A stretch of 64,000 nucleotides of DNA, taken from the NCBI GenBank assembly GCA_021018815.1, contig JAITYX010000009.1, positions 4,466,501 to 4,530,500 of the forward strand. Reading direction: 5' to 3'. Below are positions 47,201-57,300 of the stretch, piece by piece. Position numbers and translations under genes: made by a program. This DNA is from Talinum fruticosum (lineage: Eukaryota > Streptophyta > Magnoliopsida > Caryophyllales > Talinaceae). Each line of letters begins with the position of its first letter. Positions within the stretch are counted from its first letter, which is position 1. The notes beneath the pieces are model-generated. The model was not told the origin of the DNA. It searched no databases and was given only the letters and a program-made list of their open reading frames with translations.

Positions 47201-50137
47201 TATACTTCAAACTCAATTAATCCGACAATCCCCATTTCTCACTCCCATGCCTTAATTGTGCATCATCAATATGAATTCCTACTCCTCTTTATACTTCACT
47301 CATCATTTCTCGATATTAGCAATCATTTCCCAATGCCGCAATTTCAGTAAATCTCTAAGGCTCAATTTAAAATACTAATTCACAATCTATACCCAAACCA
47401 CAACGTACTTGTCCCCAAATCTCAATACTACTCATTAGACCCAAACAATCTAACTTTATCCGAATCATCGGGTTCCCGATTCAACTTTAACTAACTACCA
47501 AATTTCTTCAAAGTTCCCAATTCAACTCTACTATTTAACCAAGTAAATCCCTTCATGTCCCGATTTAGCCCTAACAATTCCCTAACTCCATTCTAAGCTC
47601 TTGTTTCAATCTTAAACAACTACTAGGTCTATTCTGCAATACGGATGCTCAAAATTCACAACAAACTCAATATTCACAGCAATCATTCAATATTCACAAT
47701 AAATCCATTTAAGTTTCGAAATTACTTATAGTTTAGAGTATAAGACTACCCACCTCGAATTCTAGGGTTTGGAATCGATTAAATTGCTTGTTGTCCGTGT
47801 TTTGCATTCGGTTGTGTTCGGTTTTAGGGGACTCTCGCTTCCTCTTGCTTCTGGTTCCCATTACCCCTCGGTCGGGTCCTCGCGAGCTTGCCACCGATCT
47901 TTCTCCCTCGTCGTCGTCCCTTTTTCGGTTCCCGGTCTCCTGGACTCTCTCGCGTCTGCCTCTGTTTTGGGTCCCTCTTCCGCCCCTCGCTTTGACCCTT
48001 CGCTCGCTGCCTACTCGCGTCTCCGGCTGCTGCCTTCGAGTTTGCAATGGTCGCCGGTCCCCCTTGGTCTCCCCGGGCCCTCGCACCGCTTGCTTCCTCT
48101 CTCTCTTTCCTTCTTCCTTCGCTCTATTTCTTTTCCTTCTTACCTTTCCGAGCCCTTGCTCTCCCTTTGCCCACCGGGCACTTGCCGCTCAGGCGGGCCA
48201 CCGGCCTCTGCTCCGGCTCTTGCGCTCTCTCTCTCTCTCCCCTCCCTCTCTTTGTTTCTCCCGCTCGTTCCTTCTCTGTTGCTCGGGCTCCCCGAGCCCT
48301 CTTTCCTTCTTTTCACTTTTTTTTTCTTTCTTCTTTTCCTATTTTGCTGGCTCCCTTAGGTAATGCCACACCCCATCAATTAAACTAATCCCCTTTTATT
48401 GTCAACACCTAATTGACCTCTTCCTTAATATTCCTTATTACCTTGCTCTTCCCTTTTTGCTCTTGCTGACTCTCAAAACAATTAAACTCACATACGAGTA
48501 TAAGCGATCTCGAGTTTTTATTTAGCTAGTCCGAGTGGAAAAATTCGGAGGAAGGGATTAATATGCTCTACTAATTATAGTTATACAATAATAATAATTT
48601 GCTGAATAAATTTATGAGTAGCTAATCACGCATATAACTTGGTCATTCGACCTACTCTATTTAATTAAAATTAAATAACTAACATAACTCCTTTAACTTC
48701 CTAACCCAAAATTACGGGGTCTTACAAGCCCTCAACCGTGTGACCTCAGTATGCCTCTTTGGCCTCAAAATTTGCCTCAAAATTTACTTTTTGGAGACCT
48801 TTTATCACTTTGTTTAGCTTTCTACCCCTGCCCACGGCCTGTGGGCTTGCCTGTGGTGGACTCCAGCCTTGATTATATACTGTTTTTCATCTGTTTTCTT
48901 GCTAGCTTTCGTTCTAGCTAGCTTATTTCTTGATAAACCTTAAATGTAGGCTCACTTCCATCCTTGGGCCCAACTTCAACTTCCCGAAGTGTCATTGTGG
49001 CACAAGAATTGAGTGAAATGAGGACCTTATTTGAAGGTGCTTTTAGATTTTGTTGGTATCTTAGGGAGAGGGTCACACCTCAAATCCAGGGTCAACACGT
49101 GGCCTCCGTCCTGTTCCGGTTGGTCCACCTCCAATCATGTTCTACTTTTGGTCCCTTCATCCAAATGAGCAAGCGGTTGCTATTGTGGGGTATCATTTTA
49201 CCTCATTTCTAAACTTAAACACATCCTATACCCACCATTCGGCATGAATCATGACCCAACTGGTGAGTTCTCGACTCTTTCCTTATCATAGCTGAATTTC
49301 TTGCATGGAAATTAACTTCATCTTTTGGCAGCTCACTCCTGCAGACATCCATATCCCAAGCCTTGATGTAGATGCTGCTCTTATCGGCGAATCTCCTTGA
49401 TACGTAAGAATTTTCGAAATCCCGGAAGAAGGATGTGTTGGCCATCATTTTCCTAAGAATTGGCGACGAGTAAGAATTTCATGTTCTTCACTTCTAGTTG
49501 TATGCTAAAATTATATTTGGCTAACACCAAACTATCAATTTTCGTAGTATAACCGAGAGCGATCTCGAACTATGTCCATCAATCTTTAGTCCGCTCTACT
49601 AGGGATCCAAAACTTCCTTACGGGCGATCCTTTCCTACTTTCCGGGTAAGTCCTTAATTAGTGGAGCAGTGATTTTATTAAGCTTTTAGTGAGTGCTAAT
49701 TGCCTAATCATTCTTATAGAGGCGCCGATCTAAAGCACCTCCCTCCGGTAGTCTTCCTGGTGTACCCAGGGCACAAACACACCTATCCGGCCAACGAGCA
49801 CCTTTTAGTAGTACTCGCTAGATAAGGTTCTTCAAGACATTCTTCAAGGCGTATGCATCATAGGAGTGCTTCAGAGGCAAGGCCTAGTGCTTCCGATGCA
49901 GGACCTAGCTTTTCTTAGGAAAGCTTAAACATCTTACCCCTGCAGGCTTTCGATTGTCACGGAAATCCTCTTTACTTCCCTTGACCTTCGTACAATGGTC
50001 CAACTCATGAAGATTCGCAATCATGGGACCACGGAGGTAGCTCTTATCAAGGTGACGAAGGTGGTCGGTTCTCCACATCCGTCTTAGAGGACTTCAGGAA
50101 TTACATCTTTGATGATGATTCTAATGGCGATGCTTAG
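44233..50137 (+). pseudogene. Tat antisense gene aORF1, PMD-like (element X), split by solo LTR
   Basis: Starts ATG at 44233-44235 (MSTRKTQPVRRSK, basic). A strong donor TTCG|GTAAGT at 44394/44395 suggests a first intron. The body at about 44510-44800 reads FPLEDVMHSVGFGPLYFAL, then PFDFVVLSGLGFSGEPL. With the Y copy this matches the E-TITL-DV--L-GL--G pattern of plant mobile domain proteins (from memory). YEYFPHFSP follows at about 45235-45262. The gene is interrupted by the solo LTR 45362-48726 and resumes at 48732. Introns with GT..AG ends: 49263-49331, 49470-49547 and 49646-49719 (69, 78 and 74 bp), placed as in Y. It ends FRNYIFDDDSNGDA and a stop at 50135-50137. Stops inside exons make it a pseudogene. 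Protein function is unknown; host PMD proteins such as MAIN/MAIL1 are nuclear. Confidence 0.62.
45362..48726 (-). repeat. Solo Tekay-type LTR (3365 bp) in X aORF1
   Basis: Reverse LTR of the LARD family, TATAACACC (TG changed to TA) to GGTCTTACA. It is flanked by the perfect duplication AGCCC (45357-45361 and 48727-48731). Element Y keeps the uninterrupted sequence at about 33540-33570. The region 48400-48726 differs most from the other LTR copies. The CT-rich open frames 47769-48388 are artefacts. Confidence 0.92.
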
Positions 50138-50479
50138 ATGATTCCTTGCTTCTTCCATCGTTGATGATTAGGAAGTCCCTTGTAGGGTGTTTGTTTACTT
50201 AGCATTTGCTTTATAGTGAGGACTCTTATGCACTCGGGATGAAATGCAAGACTCAATTCTAAGAAATGTGTTCTTTTATTTAATATGATGCAAAAGGACT
50301 TAAGGAAATTCCAAAGACAAATTGAAAAAAAATGACAATAGCCCTCATTCCCCCAAAAGAAAATAATAAAAAAAGAAAAATCTCAAGTGCATGGTCCAAT
50401 AATATCATAAAAAAAGGTTAGGGCAGACAAGAACACGGACCAAGGAGTGCTCGGGCCAAAGAAAACAGCGAAACGGACC

Positions 50480-50665
50480 AGACCCATATAAATAGGACCC
50501 ATGCTAGCGATCGCTCGGCGATCAAGTTACGAGTAAAACTCTAATAACTCCGGAAAACCCATATAAATAGGACCCACGCTCATGTTCAAGAAAAGTTCCA
50601 AACTCAAAAACCTTCCGCGTATTAAACTAAGATCATTCACCGTCCTCTATTCCTTCTAAAAGACA
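50480..50665 (+). promoter_or_regulatory. Duplicated TATA-type promoter of aORF2 (element X)
   Basis: The block CCCATATAAATAGGACCCA occurs twice (TATAAATA at 50487-50494 and 50562-50569), spaced 75 bp. The second copy lies about 97 nt before the ATG at 50666. Two copies of a consensus plant TATA box in the right place suggest a second antisense promoter. Confidence 0.55.
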
Positions 50666-52150
50666 ATGAATTTCATGAGTGAGTTAACCCCATGGATGCA
50701 TGAGATGAGTAACATTGACAAATCCGGGTTATCAAATTTTGGGTTGAATATCCTATACAGCATTTGCCAAGTGATGGTCTACTAGACTTTCTTAAGGGCC
50801 GTTGTGGCCTTTTGGTACCCTCACCATCATGTCTTCAGGTTCAAGGATAAGGAACTGTGCCCCTCGCTTGAAGAATTTGATGCCATACCAGGCGGTTATA
50901 GGCATACAAAACCAATTTTACCAAAATCATCTAAAAACCTCTATTAGACTTACAAATACCTATCGAAACTTAGTAATAAGAATCTAGAGTGGATTCTTGT
51001 TGGGAAACGGGTAAATTTGACCAACCTGATGAACCACTATCGGCACATGTATGCCTATTCCGAGGCAATCATCATCCCAAGACGACGGGCCATCATCACC
51101 TGTCCGATAGGTGAATTCTCGCCGGTAGGAGGTCACGGGGACGTGGCACCAGCGGCAATACTATGTTTAGTTGAAAATTTAGAGAATTATTGTTCTCTAA
51201 CTCCCTTAATAGTTGTTGAGACAATCATAGGATTAGATCGGGTTGAAGCAAACTCGGAGGAAGATTTTTCCAGAGCCCCTCGTTGTTGCGAGTAAGTACA
51301 TGATCATGGACAAGACCGAATAGCATAAGCCGGTTGGCAGCGCCGGCCATAGGGTGGCGATCAGGCGTCGTCGAGGCTAAGTCACATTCGGTAAACGTCG
51401 CTTTCTTTCTTTTTTTTTCATTTTTCACTGCTAAAAATATTTTCGTTTTATTTGATTTTGCTCTTATTGGGCCTAAAAAATTAGACTTTGGCCGTGCGGG
51501 ACAATAATTTTGATTTTGCATCCGTGATGTGCGGATCCGGTAGATGGAGCATCTAAAGTTACTTCGGGCTCCACCAAAAGCCGACGCATACTTAGTTGTA
51601 CACTTTTGCCATCAAAAACGAGAAGAGGTGGTAGATGATCACCCGGCTTCTTAGTGGGAGTAGTACCTCACAAATCACAACAATGACATAGTGTTTTACA
51701 TCGAGCACTAGAAGGTATCTCGATTTAGGACACACACCGTGCAGCAAGTGATTGCCTTGTTGGACTACATTTGGCCTCGCTGCCTTTGAATTGTTCAAAG
51801 GTTTTGGCAACTCTAATCGAACAAAGTCGTGGCCTCAATACTTGGACAAACTTGCCAAAGTTGTTGACACCTTGAAGTGAACCTAATACTACTATTTCTC
51901 CGTATTATCTTAAGTGGATAATAGAAGTGGATCCCCAACGACGTAAGGCATCGAAAGCCGACATCTGGATCCTGAAGAAGTTGTCCCTGTTGCTACTTGT
52001 CTCCAAATTCGCGCGATAAACCCTCAAGTGGCTGAATGCATCCAGTGAAGAGAAACTGAAGCCAAGGAAGCTGAAGAGAGGAAGGCCCGCATAATTGAAG
52101 AACTAAAGGAATGCACCGGGATGAAAAAGCTGAGTCTAGTGACCCTAAAG
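50666..52150 (+). pseudogene. Tat antisense gene aORF2, DUF7745-like (element X)
   Basis: ATG at 50666-50668 (MNFMSELTPWMHEMSNIDKS). Then LRAVVAFWYPHHHVFRFKDKEL.PSLEEFD (about 50785-50890), which follows the pattern W-P-----FRF-D-EL-PTLEE of the DUF7745-type domain found in plant retroelement ORFs (from memory). The open stretch 51017-51295 encodes YAYSEAIIIPRR, LCLVENLENY and IVVETIIGLDRVEANSEEDF. A degraded C-terminal part with charged residues reaches about 52150. It lies tail-to-tail with the reverse pol of X. Two early stops and frameshifts break it. Confidence 0.62.
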
Positions 52151-52192
52151 GAAAGAAAGTAAAGATAGACTAGGGCTTAGATCTTAGGATAG

Positions 52193-52198
52193 AATAAA
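52193..52198 (+). terminator. Candidate polyadenylation signal downstream of aORF2
   Basis: AATAAA about 40 nt after the presumed end of aORF2, followed by a T-rich stretch. A single hexamer in AT-rich DNA is weak evidence. The region 52200-52560 holds no gene. Confidence 0.35.
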
Positions 52199-52559
52199 AG
52201 AGAAGGAGGTTTAGTTTTGGCTCTTTAGAACAAATTTATTATTGTTTTACAAGTAGTATGCTTGCATTTATTTCCCTTTAGTAGCTATGTAATCAGGTAA
52301 GTAGTAGGCTTACCTATTATTAAATAACAGTAAGTATTATGCTATACTTTTATGTTTTATCACTCACCTAAAGGTAAAAAGAAATAAGTAAATTGGACCT
52401 CCTAAATGGACCGCCCAAAAATAATAAAACACATGAACGGACCGCCTAAATGGACCGCCCGAGAAATAAATACGGGCATCTAATTGGACGGTTAAAAGTT
52501 AGTTGCGAGTTCAAAAGAAAGAACGTGATCCGGCCAGTCCACCTTTTTTGGTGGTGGTC

Positions 52560-54529
52560 GGCGCTCGCCATAACCTAGCTCTGGTTGGGCTGGGCTCAGC
52601 CTATTGTCTAGGGTGGTGCTAAACATAATACTTCTTCAACCGATCTTAGTTCGTGTACTTGGAAAATCTCTTCCCCATCTAAATTAGTTAGTATCATCGC
52701 CCGCCAAGTATGAGCCGACTAAGTACAAATGGGCCTTGCCGATTGAGCTTAAATTTTCCTCATGGGTCCCGAATTGGCGTTCTTATCTCCTTAAGGACTA
52801 AATCTCCAATTTGTAGATTTCAAGGCTTAACTTTCTTATTAAATGCCCTAGATATACGCGCCGGTATATTTGGACATTTTGCGGGCGTTGAGGTGCCTCT
52901 CATCCTAGCTGTTCATAGCGTGCTTTGGCCCATTTTGCTTCGGAATCGGCTCTTGGCAACTATCCTTAACAAGGGAATGGCCATTTCGATTGGAAGGACT
53001 GCTTCCATGCCATAAACTTGGGAATAAAGGCGTTGCTCCAGTAGAGGTTCTAATAGAAGTTTTATAACAAGACAAAGTGAAAGATAGTTTGTCGAGCTAA
53101 TCCTTATAAGTAACTCGCCATCTTCTCCACTATTTTATGAATATTTTTATTAGCGGCTTCAACTGCTCCGTTTGTCTAAGGGTGATAGGGTGAAGATTTA
53201 TGATGTTGGATTTTGTACTTATCCAAGCATGTCTCGCTACTTTTTCTTAAAATGGCTACCGTGATCACTAATTAGCTCATGAGGCACCCCATAGTGACGA
53301 GATGATATTTTGGGTAATGAATTTGGCTACCTACTTCAACGTCAAAGTTGCATAAGAGGTCACCTCTACCCATTTTGTGAATTAGTCGATTGCTACTAGC
53401 ACGAATTCGTGACCACCTATTTCCTTAGGGGTCATCTTGCCAATAATATATATTCCCATAACCGAGAATGGCCAAAAGGAAGCTAAATTTGTATGAAACG
53501 ATGGTGGTTGGTGTTGTAAATTTGCATACACCGACATTTATGGCACCCTCTAACAAATTCATGGTAGTCTGCCGCCATTGTCGACCGATAGTAGCCTAGT
53601 CTCTTAACCTTACGGACCAACATCTTACCATTCATATAAGGGCCACACTCTCCGCCATGAATCTCGTCCATTATGCGCTTTGCTTCATGTTGGTTGACAC
53701 AAAATAAGTTAATCCTAGAATCAGTTTTCTTATGCAATTGCCTCCGATTGATGAAGAATTGGGCAGCCAACATCCCGATGGCTCGTTGGGCTCTGGATGT
53801 GGAGTCCAAAGGATACTCTTCTTTATCCAAATATTGATAAATGTCAAGATACCAATGGTATGGTGAGTATTAGGCACTTCTAAAGTACAAACATATGCGG
53901 GGTGACTCCATTGCTCAATGTGAATTGGCATTGAATGAATGCCAGTAGGGATATTAGTCATGGATGATAACTTAGCTAGTGCATCCGTGAATTGATTATC
54001 ATCCCTAGGAAGGTAAGTGAAAGAAATGTTCTCAAAGTGTTTAGATAATTATATCAAATATGCTTGGTAGGGTGCCAAGGCTTCACTACGTACCTTCCAC
54101 CTTTGTGAAATCTAATTGATGATCAAATTGGAGCCATCGAAAACCCCGATATTCTTGACCCCGATCTCTGTGGCGGCTTTAAGTCCAATGATGCAAGTTT
54201 CGTACTCTTCGGCATTGTGGTGACTTCGAAGTCTAGTTTGATTGAAATGGGAGTATGTGCTCCCTCCGGTGAGACTAGAAGAATCCCTACCCCAAAGCCC
54301 TTCTCATTGGAAGCACCATTGAAGTACATTGTCCAAATGTCAACCTCTACTTGTAAAAATATCTTCATCCGGAAAGTCAAGGTGTTCGAGTTACGATTCG
54401 AGTACGGGTAGATCAGCTACGAATTCCGACACTATCCTTCCTTTGATCACTTTTTGAGGGACGAACTTGAGTTCAAATTCGACAGACATGACAGTCCATC
54501 TTGCTATCTTGCTACTCGATAGTTGGTTG
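52560..54529 (-). pseudogene. pol: Tat pol fragment: second RNase H and integrase (element X)
   Basis: Minus strand. At 54330-54529 is the linker before RNase H (FVPQKVIKGRIVSEFVAD). RNase H at about 54000-54330 starts MYFNGASNEKGFGVGILLVSPEG, with its active-site region partly frameshifted. The integrase zinc domain is open at 53483-53830 (HGGECGPYMNGKML, RLGYYRSTMAADYHEFV, CHKC), keeping the His and Cys residues. The core at about 52900-53470 is degraded but shows VYGMEAVLPIEMAIP near 52960-53010. The element is cut at 54529 by copia B. Confidence 0.9.
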
Positions 54530-55993
54530 TGAAGACTCGGATCTTAACTCTAAATATCTTATGAAATACTTATCTATAAACTTCTATCTCTCTTAAGTTT
54601 TGATTGCAAGTCATTCCGAGCTACATAGAAACTCATATCCAAGTTTTTATCTTTGTTCCGAGTGACTCGGATATCACTTTGTCTTATATCTTCTCTACTG
54701 AGGTATTCGACCTATTTAGAATCTACTTGAACCACGCATGATCAAATAATCCTCTTAATGCATTTTTTGGAGTACTTACTTGTGTTTGCTAACGTAAATT
54801 GAATTACAATGTTAATTCGGTCTTCTAAGTCGGTTTATTTCTTAGATGATTATTTGATAGATCAAGTTCACTTTCTTTGATTAATTATTCTTCAACTTGA
54901 TCTTTCTAGGAGTTATTCTGAGTTGAGTTTGAACCTATTTGATATTAGACTCAGAATATTCCACTTCTCTAGCCCAAGATAATTACGCTCTTAAATACTA
55001 ATATTTAATTAATATCTTTACCTAACCTTGAATCAAAGTATTTTACACTTTGAGAACCAATGTGGTTTGCTTTTGTAGGTTATTCAAACAAATCTAATCT
55101 ATCTTTTTGAATTTCAAAAGCAACCGGCTTCTAATTGTTAAACACCAGACAAATAGTTTTAGCCAATTCTGGATAGGACTCGACCACCGTGTCAAGGCTG
55201 TCCATTTCCAAAACTGGAAAACTCTAACGCTAGGCTCAACGGTGGTTTCTACCTTACTTTTCGGACAACACCAGTTGATTGGAACACCTTTTGGAGCAAA
55301 TAGTTGTTGCCCAACATTTACACTCCAACGGATCTTTTCGAGTGACTCGGAAAAGCCCTTCCAACGGCTAGTAAAGACTTCGATCCAGTAAATTAGACAC
55401 AACAACTACTATGCTTGGTCATCTATAAATAGAAGCCACTTGACAAGACTTGAAGATTGCTGAAACTATTGATCAATACACTGCCTAATTCTCTTAGTAC
55501 ATTACTCACTCAATCTTCTACTTACAACTCCAAGTTTGTACTTAATATTTTCTAAGTTGTAAAGTTTAGTAATCGATTACATACTTCTCTTACTTTCGAG
55601 TAAGGTCCCTTGACTGAGCTGTATGGGTTAACTCAGCTTAGTTGTCCCTAACTATAAAGATTATCTTAGTTAGGAAGTACTAGATCATATAAGGGAACTT
55701 TTGTGTGTAGGAAAACACTCGTAATGAATTGTCTAAGGGAGCAATTCTAGTAGAGTCGATCCTTTGGATTTTGAGGATTCAAAATAGTGGATTTGATTTG
55801 GTGCTTAAATTAGCACTTGTTTGTGGTTTTCTCGCCCCAGGAGGGTTTCCATGTATCTCTCGAGTTTTTCCTTTTTGAGTTCAATCTAGACTCGGACTTA
55901 ATTGTTTATCTCTTTCAAAGAAAAAATTATCTAAGTTAGTTTAATTTCCCTCATCACCCCTGGTGATTTAGACTCTCCAGGAGCAAACCTTCA
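54530..55993 (+). repeat. Copia B 5' LTR (1464 bp)
   Basis: TGAAGACTC... to ...AACCTTCA, immediately followed by the PBS. It contains no gene; opposing frames at 55094-55405 are chance. Confidence 0.95.
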
Positions 55994-56010
55994 ATTGGTA
56001 TTAGAGCCTA
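55994..56010 (+). promoter_or_regulatory. Copia B primer binding site
   Basis: ATTGGTATTAGAGCC right after the LTR, Met-tRNA type. Confidence 0.88.
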
Positions 56011-56053
56011 GCCTTTCAAGAAGAATCTAACAATCCAAAGGTCTAAAGATTAG

Positions 56054-57300
56054 ATGGCTCATAATAATGGAGAGTTCGATGAAGGAAGGTCATCCACTGG
56101 ACCACCAAAGTTTAAAGGGTCAAACTTTGTACATTGGAAGAAACCGATGGAGTGCTTTCTGTTGGACAACGATGAAGATGTCCGGAACATCATCTAAGAA
56201 GGCAATTACATCCCAATGAAGATGGAAGGTATAAGATCTCGTGCCTAAAGAAAAATTCGAGTACACCAATGAAGAATCATTAAAGTTCGAAAGAACTTCA
56301 AAGCAATGAACACTCGATGTCCGCTATCAGCTCGGAAGAGTACAACAGAGTGTCAACCTATGACATAGCCAAAGATCCGTGGGACACTCTTATCAACACA
56401 TATGAAGGAACAAGCCAAGTGAAACAGGAAAAGATAAGTTAGTATCTTCACAAATATGAGTTGTTTAAGATGGAGCTAGAAGAAAACATCACTCGGATGT
56501 TTATTCGCTTCACTAAGATTACAAACAATCTTAAATCTCTGGGTAGAAAGATTTCTCATGAAGAAATGTGCAAAATAATTCGAGAAGTCTACCAAAGAGA
56601 AGATGGGGTCCCAAGATGACAGCCATCGAGGAAGCTCATAACCTCTCTCAACTAAAGCCGGACGAACCGATTAGGAAGCCGCTTACCCATGAAATTCACC
56701 TGGAAAAAGAGGATGCCGAGGCCTCGTAAAGTAGAGGGGAAAGTCCGAGTTCCTCGGACTCAAAAGAGGATCCAATGGCACTCATTGCCCGAGGCTTCAA
56801 AAGAATAATGAAGCATAAGAAGTGGGAAAAGAGGTCAAAGGAAGAGTTCTACAAGAAAGATAAGAAGGACGGAAAAGGTAAATATTCTTCCCCTTCAAAG
56901 TTATCTTTAACTAAGAACTCAGGTCGTTTCGAATGATGCAGACAAACATAACATAGTCAAAGACTGTCCGAAGAGAAAGAAGGACAGAAAGAAGAAGAAG
57001 AAGGCTATGATGGCCACATGGAGCAATGACAACTCATCTGAAGAAGAAGATGATTCTGATGACTCAAAGTGTCTAATGGCACTAACGGACTCGGAAGCTG
57101 AATTTGAGTCGGATGCCGACAACTCGATACATCGAAGAGACATGTCCTCAGGAGGTAATTGAATACTTTCTTAAGTTCTCCAAAGTTGATTTGGCTAAAT
57201 ATATTTACACTTTGGAAAAAAAGTCCAATTCTGATTTTCTCGGTTCAAATAACAACTTGAGCCTCTTACTTCGAGAGCGATTGCTTGAAAAATGAATTGG
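56054..57300 (+). pseudogene. gag: Copia B gag
   Basis: Start at ATG 56054-56056 (MAHNNGEFDEGRSSTGPPKFKG), the counterpart of A's gag start. N-terminal pieces FVHWKKPMECFLLDND and later SSEEYNRVS are visible. The CCHC knuckle region is near 56930-56975, where RFE is followed by a stop in place of a Cys codon while the final Cys-Pro codons remain. An acidic Asp/Glu/Ser region follows (about 57010-57110), then the C-terminal frame 57104-57295 (PQEVIEYFLKFSKVDLAKYI). Frameshifts prevent a continuous product. Confidence 0.87.

Larger units (their letters stand above)
38744..54529 (-). mobile_element. Tat-type gypsy element X, 3' part with antisense genes
   Basis: Minus-strand Tat element. In element order it has RNase H and integrase (54529-52560), two genes on the opposite strand (aORF2 50666-52150, aORF1 44233-50137), PPT and 3' LTR (38744-43479). 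It inserted into Y's RNase H; the left flank GTAGA would be one copy of its target duplication. Three later insertions lie in it: two solo Tekay-type LTRs and copia B. The 5' half, if present, lies beyond position 64000. Confidence 0.87.

Noticed and set aside
47769..48388. Three overlapping plus frames up to 196 aa
   Set aside because: Same LTR composition artefact as at 41594-42441.
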